NCBI GenBank assembly: GCA_902774185.1
Contig: CACYHE010000026.1
Location: 1 to 43,867, forward strand
DNA from: an uncultured Bacteroidales bacterium
GTDB lineage: Bacteria > Bacteroidota > Bacteroidia > Bacteroidales > Paludibacteraceae
Direction of reading: 5' to 3'
DNA: 43,867 nucleotides
Part shown: piece by piece, positions 8,401-15,952 of the stretch
How positions within the stretch are numbered: position 1 is the stretch's first letter
Layout: each line of letters starts with the position of its first letter
The notes under the pieces: generated by a model
Told to the model about the DNA's origin: nothing
The model's input: the letters and a program-made list of their open reading frames with translations, nothing else
The model's database searches: none
Translations under genes and position numbers: made by a program

Positions 8401-10822
8401 TTGTTCTATCAGTGGTGGCCATTTCAACAAGAATGCGGGCTTAGTAAGCTATGTGGCAGAACATAAGTATCCGTTTGAGACGGAAGATCCGAAATATAAG
8501 TATGAAGTATCCGATGCATGGACCATCATCTTCAAGAAGGACGAGACCACGCTCCAAACGCTGCACCTGAAGCCGGGCGAGATGCCGGTTTATACGGCTA
8601 ATGAACCGACCAAAGACAATCAACATTTCACCGGTTGGTTACCTGCGCTAAATGCTGCAACGGCTGATGTTACCTATCAGGCACAATTTGAGGCAATTGG
8701 AGAAAACAAGAGTCGCGTTACGCTCAACTCCAACGGTGGTAACGAAGGATTGCAGTATATCTATGTTACTACGGGTAGTGCCATTGGTACCGTACCGGAA
8801 GGAACAACCAAAGAGGGTTATACCTTCGCAGGCTGGTGGACCACGCAGAACGGCGGTACACAGATGACGGCAGAGACTACCATCTCCGGAAACGTAACCT
8901 ATTATGCGCACTACACGGTTAACCAATATACGCTGACTTGGGATGCAAATGGTGGTGAGTTGAGTGGTTCTTACACCAGCGGTCTTACGAACTGTGGTGC
9001 GGCTATTACGGCTCCGACGGCTACGTTGACCGGTCATACCTTTATCGGTTGGAATATCACTCAGGCGGCTACCATGCCTGCGCATGATGTGACTTACATA
9101 GCACAATGGTCAGTTGCCGCGAAACATTATCTGCAGAATATTGATGGTACGTATCCGGAAACGCCGGAAGCTACGGATGTTGTATCCGGCGAGGCTAATG
9201 GATACGTTACGCCGGCGACAAAGACCTATGACGGCTTTATCACTCCTGCAACGCAGACGGTTCAGATTGGTGTGGCTACTGAGGTAATCTACCAATACGC
9301 TCGTCGTACGTATACCATCACGCTGGATGCAAACGGCGGTACCTGCGCAACGGCTTCGATCAATGTGAAACACGGTGCAACGCCGACGCTGCCGGTTGCC
9401 ACGAAAGATGGTAACAACTGCAGCGGTTGGTTCACGAAGGCGATCGGTGGTGACCAGATCACCAATGAGACCGAGATCCTCTACAACATCGGTACGCTCT
9501 ATGCACAATACGCCGATCTGAATGTAACAGCTCCGTTGACGGTAACTGATACACGTACAGTAGGTGACGTGCGTATCACCACCACCGGTGCATTGACTAT
9601 TACCGGCTCGGTAACGGCAAACAACTTTATCTTGGAGTCGGATGGTGCAACTGCTTCGGGTCAATTCATGGCAGGATACGATAAGTTGACGTACGAGCAC
9701 GCTTACTTCGATATGAAGCTGAATGCGAAGAACCACAAGTGGTACGCTGTTGCAGTACCTTGGCCGGTAGATGCAGAGCACGGTGTCTCTGTTAACGGTC
9801 GCACGCTGACTTTGGGTACAGACTTCGATATTATCTATTACGATGGAGCACGTCGTGCTGTTGAGGGTAAGAATAAGTGCTGGTCGTATGTAGAGGACGA
9901 TGGCGTTAAGACCCTCGTTCCGGGACGTCTGTACATGATCGGTCTGATGGGCGATGCAGCCGTTGTACGCTTCGAGAAGAAAGCATTAACGGTTTTGTCC
10001 ACTACCACTACTTCCGTAACGGAGCATAATTCAGCGAATGCAACGGATGCAGGTTGGAACGGTGTGGCTAACCCGGCACTCTTCCATGCGTTCATCAACC
10101 CCGGTGTAGCGGAAGGTCAGGTATATAATCCGGATAGCAAGAGCTACAGTCTGCTCACTCTCAACACCTCCAGACTCGTTGTAGGTGAAGGTGCGTTCGT
10201 ACAGGCTCCGGCTTCTATTGCAGTGATCCATGCTGAAACGAGCAATCCGTTCTCTGCTCCGCGTCGTGCGCAGGCGCATGCGAACCTTATATATGACGTG
10301 CGTATAGCACCGCTGGATGCAGACTATACCGACCGTCTGTTCGTCAAGACGACGGATAGCAAGGAAGCAGAGGTTTATACGGTAGGCGAAGACCTTGCGA
10401 AAGTAGGTGTCAGCAGCCTCGTGCCGCAAATGTGGGTGAACCGCTATAACGAAAAACTCTGCGTCAACACGCAAGAGTTGCGTAACTATACGGCTACTTA
10501 TCCGCTCGGAATCTCTGTTCCGGCAGAGGGTGATTATACGATCAACGTCGAAGAGACGGACAGCGAGCATACGCTCTATCTGACACTCGACGGCCGCGTG
10601 ATCTGGAACCTGAGTATGGCACCTTATACAACCAAGTTTGAGGCAGGTACGAACCAACGTTACGGTCTGCGTCTGGTAGCCAATGCACCGCAGGTAGTAA
10701 CCGGCATCGAGGGTGCGCTCATCGACGCTAACGGCGAGGTTCGCAAAGTGCTGATCGACAATCAGATCTATATCATCCGCGGTGAGAATGTATATTCTGT
10801 TGACGGTCAATTGGTGAAATAA
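2417..10822 (+). CDS. Giant secreted InlB-repeat protein, probable T9SS cargo
   Basis: This 2801-residue protein starts with a signal peptide (basic MKKQ, hydrophobic LKCLMVLFAIG, cleavage near VKA-AP, about residue 31). The N-terminal 1900 residues are a chain of beta-rich, Ig-like and carbohydrate-binding-like modules that I cannot assign one by one. Residues about 1895-2010 have a short-turn beta-helix look (LDLNGHLLAGN, ITDNSDLKNGKI, ITINGGYF, SISGGHF). Residues about 2050-2365 hold three to four InlB B-repeat (Listeria-Bacteroides) units with N/DxNGG and GYTFAGW motifs, split by a MucBP-like unit (about 2233-2297). The end (about 2700-2801) resembles the T9SS C-terminal module, closing with YIIRGENVYSVDGQLVK. 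It is likely exported by Sec and then by the T9SS encoded at 26.3-32.2 kb, and displayed on the surface as an adhesin or substrate binder. Its ligand is unknown. Confidence 0.85.
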   Translation: MKKQIFKSGFFLKCLMVLFAIGWSTSAVKAAPSYFRVEIIPVLENGAVGKLFACDNSSANSKYGNYLYNIGKDGLWTVCSDESTHWEQTIEHGAGGGVQFYARAQAGDKRTMFEGWYWDAACTERLKSSSSGSVTFTNSSNFTVSGNGRTLTSYPSAAAAEAGTKIVIYAKFVKTVPDFDWSTLAVTPVDEGKYYIYNLATHRFLKAPQNGNGSSSNKPGTTANPAEATLFTFDSLRIGTNATYLSKIDDDGVTATRSYTECWLTYNDNGTIRYASGNGYSDWKVPSNPNTINNWMHIWSWESLGTDTFLIAKGDASSKPTFNSNLEVYTDGSLDYGAGGGLKRNNGIYWVFISENALLSQSAVNSLNENGSVTIDASPTATGTAYVKFNVSSASLPAGFEYSLTGGDGHFDIVEESATCSDGILTVPVTYTAQNVHAVSSPASTATVTVTSVNGGDPVEGTVTAYVDLQPKFALIVDELDWNAEGETFYKGMEIAASQRTYLANKLIYNPAQTTGIAANNATWTATIEGTNADQFKFANGTREVSGAYSASLLDVIYAPTTTGEHTATLHIVTSYTASNGEQTYEKNITLSGIGSAASRITFAANGSETPLTAESYNYGDIIGTNHKDVTAELFISQITSPSYVWNDPAEVFELDESTIDLTKKNQTLSFRAHPDNPVATNTDYTATLTVSGKGTANEDVSAVLTLTYRALPLIQTTVTWNWETMKENRTVTNPISTNSDGVWVLTKTAGDAVTYNDAAKSATAAYLHHEPGKTAAYILSIPQTDTYTAFEQEYETEIVPLPKHVVIDRKEYLGDNSAHTEGEYGKVAKWSGSWETWDEATKTLQVRGDNIWFYFSGQTKFEFDFEVSGSNSWTIKELDSNGGTIRTIQSSAALTAGHNVFTISPQTAQLNMKGNGKMTNIEFYEVDTISADYPQVALIRDGNNVSSLDLTATFSNKRVVTASLNATAAQYFEISCAGKSTGSSFVFNGDDGLGIGLTQNKVITVALKDGVNVNEAQQVSMGNTCVLTLSDDYTYNHEELSLPIVIVSPSEITYKHSDYGTYVVTYSDNVPHTVSSADYVKTITETDPALYVVTLSAPTPTASGYVFQGWKIGEEIVSCSPSFTTSIGRDCEVTALFDRIKGEYFKVGTVYYDDLARALSVAGNSAVHKVVTVTKDTTLGDGHTPITYTIPASVTLLVPHKANFDTLQITPEVVNMANQKVLSAYRTLTLTEGVNIICNGNICVSAKLLSSNGGNKSAYPTDECGVINMANGGHIELNEGANLYCWGYIKGQDMDQGNNTQHVGSVTANAGSVVWENFELGDWRGGSASLDIYNNNVIDHRKLFPFQSYAIQNVEVPTSFKFGSVLRNYTSITTGMGNHGAVFSMIGPSETMFLLTDEQSLVRTWYDATSDLTCYELSGTAQLDALHITVYVSMSSEDFILPICNSMHIILKDCNMTLSNPLMMQAGSIIEIKPTGTVNLENELYMYDKDQWGKYAHNYYFRSFNNLTSHKDRGAEDSKEGLDDAKLIVDGVLNVQNGGKIFTTAGGANVMGNGGGELHFKQALPDPERLWAVRVKSDLPYIEWEYNDATAANLCNEDGSYTRSIANASFYNIHGRWFHEEDKDEAEDHTYFFTYMDGGNSGQDDATTAAVYSHDKTGLEERMKWFNVTEDACANWWTGTNPEAYYNYTMLGDWHQFIETETENVYSGSNNVLYRKAVCDWAEEGYIDENCLYTIGGVKKALVDGVFIPLTSNGYDPAYHATANPSQYYICFTGCNWHPATPYTGESKAYTIHPEDVDLHYIWFNNDWLNVQRDEPFFYTEDEQTNVRTYYAYVNGEWEVATPYVSVSDAAETRTFYMIKEAFNVASIKKNATITLLRDIPNVSEVLTYTTQNTNCTLDLNGHLLAGNIANLITVNAPGATFTITDNSDLKNGKILNEASKAVYVQKGTLVVANGTIESTAAYAIDGAATTAITINGGYFAAGTQCVHTTGTGTCSISGGHFNKNAGLVSYVAEHKYPFETEDPKYKYEVSDAWTIIFKKDETTLQTLHLKPGEMPVYTANEPTKDNQHFTGWLPALNAATADVTYQAQFEAIGENKSRVTLNSNGGNEGLQYIYVTTGSAIGTVPEGTTKEGYTFAGWWTTQNGGTQMTAETTISGNVTYYAHYTVNQYTLTWDANGGELSGSYTSGLTNCGAAITAPTATLTGHTFIGWNITQAATMPAHDVTYIAQWSVAAKHYLQNIDGTYPETPEATDVVSGEANGYVTPATKTYDGFITPATQTVQIGVATEVIYQYARRTYTITLDANGGTCATASINVKHGATPTLPVATKDGNNCSGWFTKAIGGDQITNETEILYNIGTLYAQYADLNVTAPLTVTDTRTVGDVRITTTGALTITGSVTANNFILESDGATASGQFMAGYDKLTYEHAYFDMKLNAKNHKWYAVAVPWPVDAEHGVSVNGRTLTLGTDFDIIYYDGARRAVEGKNKCWSYVEDDGVKTLVPGRLYMIGLMGDAAVVRFEKKALTVLSTTTTSVTEHNSANATDAGWNGVANPALFHAFINPGVAEGQVYNPDSKSYSLLTLNTSRLVVGEGAFVQAPASIAVIHAETSNPFSAPRRAQAHANLIYDVRIAPLDADYTDRLFVKTTDSKEAEVYTVGEDLAKVGVSSLVPQMWVNRYNEKLCVNTQELRNYTATYPLGISVPAEGDYTINVEETDSEHTLYLTLDGRVIWNLSMAPYTTKFEAGTNQRYGLRLVANAPQVVTGIEGALIDANGEVRKVLIDNQIYIIRGENVYSVDGQLVK

Positions 10823-10823
10823 G

Positions 10824-10859
10824 GAGTGAAAGAATGAACGAATGAAAGAATGAGTGAAA
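10824..10859 (+). repeat. Degenerate 8-bp tandem array before the 42-aa ORF
   Basis: Units GAGTGAAA, GAATGAAC, GAATGAAA and GAATGAGT follow directly on the stop of the giant gene and end three bases before the ATG at 10862. It belongs to the family of 7-8 bp arrays seen through the window. Confidence 0.65.
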
Positions 10860-10861
10860 TT

Positions 10862-10990
10862 ATGGAAAAGAAACTATATATTACCCCTCTTGTTGAGGCG
10901 ATGCTGATGGAAGCCATTGGTGCAATCATGAAGACCAGTATTGAGCTGGGACCAGATCCCGCTCCGGAGCATCGTGAACCGAAGTTCTAA
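10862..10990 (+). CDS. Small peptide, 42 residues, possible precursor-like peptide
   Basis: The ORF encodes a 42-residue peptide beginning MEKKLYITPLVEAMLMEA and ending in a Pro-rich acidic tail (LGPDPAPEHREPKF). Bacteroidales genomes carry many such 40-60 residue ORFs with a K-x-Y-x-x-P start, a helical middle and a short polar tail; their role is unknown to me, and some resemble modified-peptide precursors. Here no modifying enzyme or peptide exporter is nearby. It overlaps the start of the next gene by 17-50 bp in another frame, so it may only couple translation from the giant gene to the next one. Confidence 0.45.
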   Translation: MEKKLYITPLVEAMLMEAIGAIMKTSIELGPDPAPEHREPKF

Positions 10991-12803
10991 ACTCATAGTA
11001 TTAATCCTGTTTGCGCTCGTTGGCTGGTGGTTGCCGGCTTGGGCGCAGACAGGCTCTTCTTGTTCTAACCCAATCCGGATGGGTAAGAACTATAGTGCAA
11101 CCATCTCCGGTGCAGGAACGATATGGTATGTGGCAAATACGTTTGATTTGCCACTTACCGTTCAGTTTTATCCGAATGATAATACTGCAGCCGCTCCGAC
11201 CATAGAGATGGACTTTGGCTGTACGCCCGGAGTGTATGACGATTCTATAGTGTGCCGTCTGTTTTGTTATGCCAACGGTTCATACGTGACGCTGCCTCAC
11301 AGAGTAACGCCGGATATGAAAACGAACGCACAGGGTGTCGCTTATTACGAGGTGGCGATGGGTGAGTTTTACCGGGATATGCTGTTAAGCGCCGGTATTA
11401 GCTATAATGTCGATGTGTTCGTCAAGGTTCAATACACCTGTGCCGGCACGATCAACCTCACTCCGGATGCTGAATTCTCACAATGTATGGAGACCGACCA
11501 ATGGTTGTTGTATGACAGAGCGCTTCCTGTGGCAGCGAATGATGAAGAGACCTTCTTTATCGCACCCTATGCCAATTGGCAATACAAAAACATCCGCTAT
11601 GTCTGGAGCGGAACTCAATCTGCTACCGTGGTCCTCGGTACCACCTGCGATTTCTCGCCTATGGACGTGTCGGACGAACGGCGTGTCGCGGTGATGCAGA
11701 TGAAAGCCGGAGGAGACACGGTCATCCAGACCTATGAGGATATCGCCTACTACATGACGTACATGCGCAATCCCACTAATACGGCGAAAGGTGGTATCTT
11801 TTATACCAAAGTGGTTAGTGGTGGTACCGGCTCCTTGAAAGTAGAACTGGTCAAAGAAATTCCGCCGGAAGGAGGAGCCACTCTGCTGGAATACGATGTC
11901 CCGACACCCGTATCGGGCGACACAGCCACGCTTTATGCTATTCCCAAAGCATGGACATCCGCTACTCGTTTTAATACGCCTACTGATCACCTTTTCAAGA
12001 TGTATATCGGTCTGACACCGGATTTTCTTACTAAGGATGCGGTCGGTGTTTATCCGTTTAGTGTGACCGACCATGGGCATTGGTGCGGACTCACGAAGGC
12101 GGAACTGGATGCCCTTTGGGCGCAAACAAGCAAAAAATATCTGTATTTGCGGTTCCAATGTACGCAGAGCACGACAATCACACCTACGCTGTGGACTCCT
12201 TCTGATTGTATCGGCCAAACGAGAATCATCAGGAGAGACACTGTGCTGAGTGTAGCAGCCCGATCCAAAGTTATCCACCGCTTCTATTATAACGATTGGG
12301 TAGGTGGAGACATGACCGTTCAATGGAGCAAAACGAGCACTATGAAGATGCTTGTCTCAGGTGGATGCACTATTGGAACCAGTGAAACAGGAAGCGAGAT
12401 CTTCTATTTCTATAAACTAACGGGACCCGCATATACCATTCCTGAATCAACAATAGCTGAATGGGCGGATCATGTGGATACAGACGGGTATTTCTATGTG
12501 CGGTTCTATACTTCCACAACATCAAGCGGAACTATAACTATCTCTACTAATGCCCCTGAAGAAGCAGATCCGCCTGAAACCGTGCCGGAAATACCTCACG
12601 CAACGGTTTATCTAACTTGCTTAGAGGATGGCGCCGGTGTGCAGATTATGGTCAGCACAGCGCAAACGATACGTATAAACGACGCTAACGGCAACGAATT
12701 ATGGCAGCAGACCGTACAACCCGGTCAACCTCAAGATATTCCTCTTCAAAGTGGGATATATATGCTCATCGGTGAAAATGAGCATATAGAGATACATCTG
12801 TAA
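10974..12803 (+). CDS. Secreted protein with T9SS-like C-terminal domain
   Basis: From GTG 10974 the protein has 609 residues. The signal peptide is clear (NRSSK, then LIVLILFALVGWWLPAWA, cleavage before QTG). An in-frame TTG at 10941 would add 11 residues and overlap the small peptide ORF more; the shorter form has the better signal peptide. The middle is beta-rich with several repeats of an aromatic-rich unit (for example ATISGAGTIWYVANTF early on, and later RSKVIHRFYYNDWVGGDMTV). The last 65 residues (TIRINDANGNELWQQ, then LQSGIYMLIGENEHIEIHL) fit a T9SS sorting domain. It follows the giant protein on the same strand, so the two are probably co-expressed cargo. I do not recognise the family. 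Confidence 0.75.
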   Translation: MNRSSKLIVLILFALVGWWLPAWAQTGSSCSNPIRMGKNYSATISGAGTIWYVANTFDLPLTVQFYPNDNTAAAPTIEMDFGCTPGVYDDSIVCRLFCYANGSYVTLPHRVTPDMKTNAQGVAYYEVAMGEFYRDMLLSAGISYNVDVFVKVQYTCAGTINLTPDAEFSQCMETDQWLLYDRALPVAANDEETFFIAPYANWQYKNIRYVWSGTQSATVVLGTTCDFSPMDVSDERRVAVMQMKAGGDTVIQTYEDIAYYMTYMRNPTNTAKGGIFYTKVVSGGTGSLKVELVKEIPPEGGATLLEYDVPTPVSGDTATLYAIPKAWTSATRFNTPTDHLFKMYIGLTPDFLTKDAVGVYPFSVTDHGHWCGLTKAELDALWAQTSKKYLYLRFQCTQSTTITPTLWTPSDCIGQTRIIRRDTVLSVAARSKVIHRFYYNDWVGGDMTVQWSKTSTMKMLVSGGCTIGTSETGSEIFYFYKLTGPAYTIPESTIAEWADHVDTDGYFYVRFYTSTTSSGTITISTNAPEEADPPETVPEIPHATVYLTCLEDGAGVQIMVSTAQTIRINDANGNELWQQTVQPGQPQDIPLQSGIYMLIGENEHIEIHL

Positions 12804-12913
12804 TCTACGTCCGTATAGCCTCCGTTGAGAGTGCTGCGCAACGATAAACAAAGCTTTGTAGCTTTCGTGAGTGTGCAAAATGTAAATAAATCTTCATTTT
12901 CTTGCTAAAATCC

Positions 12914-12944
12914 TTGTGTATTCCAACTATTTGTTGTATCTTTG
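12914..12944 (+). promoter_or_regulatory. Promoter of the unknown lipoprotein gene
   Basis: TTG (12914-12916), 20 bp, TATCTTTG (12937-12944). Transcription would start near 12951, giving a leader of about 36 nt before the ATG at 12987. Confidence 0.65.
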
Positions 12945-12986
12945 CACGCAGTTTTGTTGAGATGTTGCGGAGATAAGTAATCACCC

Positions 12987-14045
12987 ATGAAACGATTCTA
13001 TTTTATCCTAACAATAATCGCCTTTACCATAGGCGCAGTATCCTGTATAAAGCCCTCTTCGGAGTCGGAAGAACAGGATCAGAAACTGACCTTGCATCCT
13101 TTGATACAGGCACGCTACGATGCCTTGGACTCGGTATTGGAGATCCCGGACGACTTGACGGAAGAGCAACGCTTGGTCTTTATCGAGAATCATGTCTTGA
13201 CAACCCCAATTACGGCGGACGAGTTACTGGCACTGCGCCCTATCCACACCTTGGATCCCGACACGACGGGGTACGGCAACTGGTGGTCGGAACAACGATG
13301 GGAACAAATACGCCTTGCCAACCGTTTTATGCGAATGCAGTTTGTCGCATTCGGTGAGCCGATGAACGAGTGGCAGTGGTCGATCGCCGTACAGAAAATA
13401 GTTGCCGACTATGCTGCTCCCTACGGTATCAGCGAAGAGCAGGCGCTCGACAGCCTTTACGCCGGAGCCGATCATCTGTGCGCCGGAACGCAGTACCAGA
13501 TCAACCTGTGTACCTATGTCATGTCCAGTATCGAGTATTACAAGACCCTTGCCGCCTACCGTTCGTTCATCAACCAACTGCCGGAGGCGCAGCAAGCACT
13601 CTTCATCGAAGAATATGCGGCATGGAACAAGCTCAACAAAGCGCGTTTCGATGCCTATACCGATATCCGTCGTGCCGACAGTCACTACAGCGCCTTGCCG
13701 ATGGAGCTGGAAGGGATGTATGCCGCTTATGCCGAATGCAGAAGGCAGATTCTTAACCAAGAGCAAGCGGTTATCCTGTCCGGCAAGACCTATCAACACA
13801 AACATCCGGTGGTACGCACCAAAGACTGGAATACCTATCTCCAATCGCTCTATAACCAAGCCACGGACGAAGACTCCACCATCGTACAGACACTGGACGA
13901 GACAAACAAAGAGTGGCTTGCCATCCGGCAGAAGATAGCAAACCAATTGCCGGAGCCGCAACAAACGGCATACGATAACCTCACGGCAGACTACCACTGG
14001 ATCATCACCAACGAGCAGGAACACGTCCCGCCGATGTATCAATAA
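12987..14045 (+). CDS. Lipoprotein of unknown function
   Basis: The protein has 352 residues with a lipoprotein signal peptide (MKRFYFILTIIAFTIGAVSC, lipid-modified Cys at about residue 20) and then a Ser/Glu linker (PSSESEEQDQ), the usual form of a Bacteroidetes surface or outer-membrane lipoprotein. The rest is almost wholly helical, with repeated patterns such as LPEAQQALFIEEYAAWN and LPEPQQTAYDNLTADY. The latter faintly recalls the LprI/DUF1311 inhibitor fold, but I am not sure. It has its own promoter and terminator, so it is a single-gene unit. Function unknown. Confidence 0.7.
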   Translation: MKRFYFILTIIAFTIGAVSCIKPSSESEEQDQKLTLHPLIQARYDALDSVLEIPDDLTEEQRLVFIENHVLTTPITADELLALRPIHTLDPDTTGYGNWWSEQRWEQIRLANRFMRMQFVAFGEPMNEWQWSIAVQKIVADYAAPYGISEEQALDSLYAGADHLCAGTQYQINLCTYVMSSIEYYKTLAAYRSFINQLPEAQQALFIEEYAAWNKLNKARFDAYTDIRRADSHYSALPMELEGMYAAYAECRRQILNQEQAVILSGKTYQHKHPVVRTKDWNTYLQSLYNQATDEDSTIVQTLDETNKEWLAIRQKIANQLPEPQQTAYDNLTADYHWIITNEQEHVPPMYQ

Positions 14046-14055
14046 TGACAAGCAT

Positions 14056-14086
14056 AATGCGTTTTCCATCGAAGACGCATTTTTTT
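14056..14086 (+). terminator. Intrinsic terminator after the lipoprotein gene
   Basis: AATGCGT (14056-14062) pairs with ACGCATT (14075-14081), followed by a run of T to 14086. Confidence 0.8.
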
Positions 14087-14136
14087 GTGCCTGAAATACC
14101 TCAAAATGCAAAATTTTAAGAAAAAGCGACAATATT

Positions 14137-14168
14137 TTTGCATAAATGAAAACTTTTTTGTAATTTTG
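14137..14168 (+). promoter_or_regulatory. Promoter of the SecD-like / CAP / caspase cluster
   Basis: TTTG (14137-14140), 20 bp, TAATTTTG (14161-14168), with the extended -33 form TTTGCATAAATGAAAA. The leader to ATG 14199 is about 25 nt. No promoter or terminator is obvious before 18889, so three genes may share it. Confidence 0.75.
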
Positions 14169-14198
14169 CACGCAAAATTGGAAACTAAAATAAATACT

Positions 14199-15365
14199 AT
14201 GAAACAGAAATCGTTTTTCGGCTGTGTGCTTGCAGCCTTGTGCTTGGCAGGAATCAGTCTTTTCGGATTGAGTGCTTGTTCCAAATCCGGTAAATGTACC
14301 ATGGAGAAGGATGGGGGGGTGTCCTTTCAGCTGAAGATGTATGTGCCGGAAGCCTTGGATGCACTGACCGATTATAACACAACCCCGGCATACAAAAATG
14401 CGTTGGCCGTAGCAAAACAGATGAGCAGAACGGGTGAGTCGAGAGATTTTCTGGAGGCTTTCTTTGAGGCATACGAGGCGGAAGGCTATCCATTGGCTTC
14501 GCTTTTCTGCAGTTATACCATGCGCGATAAGGTCAATCGGAGAATGAGTGACGAACAGGTAGAGCAGGTGGTTCGTAATGAGATAGATGATATCTTATAT
14601 AACTCCGTCAACGTGCTCCGTACGCGTCTGGAGCGCAGAGGGGTGCAGGCGAATGTTCGTATTGTAGGCAGTGACCGTATCACGGTTGAGTTCCCCGGTA
14701 AGGAAGAAGGATGGCCGTATTACCGATTGTTGCAAAGCAGAGGAGGCTTGGAGTTTTGGGAGACATACGATACGGCGTATGAGATTGAAGATGAATTGGC
14801 GCAGTTGGAACTGGAAAACCTGATGCTCATTCCTCAAAACAGGTATCGTACGCCTGTTGTGGGTCAGGCATCTTATGCCGATACGGCACGCGTAAACGCG
14901 TATCTCTCTTCGCCGTTTGCCCAAAGCGTATTGCCGCGTGATATCCGCTTCGCATGGGGCCATAAGGCGGTGGATGAACAAGGCATCTATTACGAACTGG
15001 TAGCTCTTCGGGCACGCTCCAACGGAAGACCTGCCATGGAAGGTGATATATTGACGAGTGCTAAAGCAACACGTGCTGACTATGATGAGTCACGTGGAGA
15101 GATAAGGCTTAACATGAACGAAGAAGGCGCACGCATGTGGCAACGGGTGACGAAAGAGAATATCGGTAAATCCATCGCCATCGTGATCGACGGGGATGTG
15201 TACAGCTATCCGATAGTGCAAGACGAGATCAAAGGAGGTCGCTGTTTCATAACGGGAGATTTTACGTTCGAGGAGGCTCAAGAATTGGCGGACATCCTTC
15301 AATCCGGTCAGATGCCCTGCCGTTTTATCATTGTTCAGGAAGATTATATCCAACCGAAAAAATAG
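14199..15365 (+). CDS. SecD periplasmic-domain homologue made as a lipoprotein
   Basis: The protein (388 residues) aligns by eye with the first periplasmic domain of Bacteroidetes SecDF: VNVLRTRLERRGV, the RITVEFPGKEE strand, LLQSRGGLEFWETYD, then NMNEEGARMW, IGKSIAIVIDGDVYSYPIV, GRCFITGDFTFEEAQELADI and LQSGQMP. In SecDF these elements sit between transmembrane helices 1 and 2. Here there are no transmembrane helices after the N-terminus. Instead a lipoprotein signal (LSAC, about residue 27) anchors the domain to a membrane from outside the cytoplasm. The proton-driven channel part of SecDF is absent, so it cannot itself power export. It may be a helper that holds emerging proteins, or a decoy or regulator of SecDF. 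The true secDF is not in this window. The start at 14199 follows the promoter; an earlier in-frame ATG (14085) would precede the promoter and spoil the signal peptide. Confidence 0.8.
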   Translation: MKQKSFFGCVLAALCLAGISLFGLSACSKSGKCTMEKDGGVSFQLKMYVPEALDALTDYNTTPAYKNALAVAKQMSRTGESRDFLEAFFEAYEAEGYPLASLFCSYTMRDKVNRRMSDEQVEQVVRNEIDDILYNSVNVLRTRLERRGVQANVRIVGSDRITVEFPGKEEGWPYYRLLQSRGGLEFWETYDTAYEIEDELAQLELENLMLIPQNRYRTPVVGQASYADTARVNAYLSSPFAQSVLPRDIRFAWGHKAVDEQGIYYELVALRARSNGRPAMEGDILTSAKATRADYDESRGEIRLNMNEEGARMWQRVTKENIGKSIAIVIDGDVYSYPIVQDEIKGGRCFITGDFTFEEAQELADILQSGQMPCRFIIVQEDYIQPKK

Positions 15366-15373
15366 AATAGAAG

Positions 15374-15946
15374 ATGAAACGCATATCGATCTTATTAGCG
15401 GCAGTGATGATGGCTACCGTTGTCATGGCGCAGTGGACGATGGAGATGTACGATCAGTACACCTATGCCGACTATACCACGTACGCACCGTTTAACCAGT
15501 CTTTGGAATCGACCGATTATGACATAGACCTGCTGGAAGCGGCAGTGTTCTATGAGACGAACCGGCAACGGGCATTAAACGGGTTGTCCCAACTGCAGTT
15601 TGATTATAACCTGATGGTATGCGCGCATAATCATTCGGTGGATATGGTTAACTTGGATTTCTTCTCTCATACCAGTCCGGTGGAGGGCAAGACTTCTTTT
15701 ACCGACCGTATGCGGCAAGTGGGTTATGACCGTTGCTGGAGCGCCGAGAACATCGCCTATTGTGCGATCGAATCTTCGTATGCTGAGACGGCAAAGCATT
15801 TGTTGAACCAGTGGATGAATTCTTCCGGTCACCGGGCGAATATCTTGAATGCCCGCTATACGCATATCGGTTGCGGCACGGCTTGCTATCTGGACGGAAG
15901 CTTTGTGTATGTCAAAGCCACACAGAATTTCATGGAGAAGAAATAA
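15374..15946 (+). CDS. Secreted CAP-domain (SCP/PR-1) protein
   Basis: The protein has 190 residues with a signal peptide (MKRISILLAAVMMATVVMA, cleavage before QW). The CAP fold fills the rest: NRQRALNGLSQLQFD (helix 1 and first strand), HNHSVDMVNLDFFSHTSP (the CAP1-type HxxxM...FSH motif with a conserved His), SAENIAY (conserved Glu) and LLNQWMNSSGHRANILN (the CAP2-type W-x-x-S-x-G-H-R motif with a second His). The His/Glu set is complete. Bacterial CAP proteins are extracellular or periplasmic and of largely unknown activity, sometimes metal-binding. The gene lies 8 bp after the SecD-like gene and 6 bp before the caspase-like gene, so the three are probably one operon. Confidence 0.85.
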   Translation: MKRISILLAAVMMATVVMAQWTMEMYDQYTYADYTTYAPFNQSLESTDYDIDLLEAAVFYETNRQRALNGLSQLQFDYNLMVCAHNHSVDMVNLDFFSHTSPVEGKTSFTDRMRQVGYDRCWSAENIAYCAIESSYAETAKHLLNQWMNSSGHRANILNARYTHIGCGTACYLDGSFVYVKATQNFMEKK

Positions 15947-15952
15947 ATTTGC

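Noticed and set aside
9110-10810. Long minus-strand ORFs inside the giant gene
   Set aside because: They mirror the codon pattern of the plus-strand gene, which has a signal peptide and clear repeats.
14199-15365. The housekeeping SecDF translocase
   Set aside because: It has no transmembrane helices beyond the signal peptide and lacks the SecF half.
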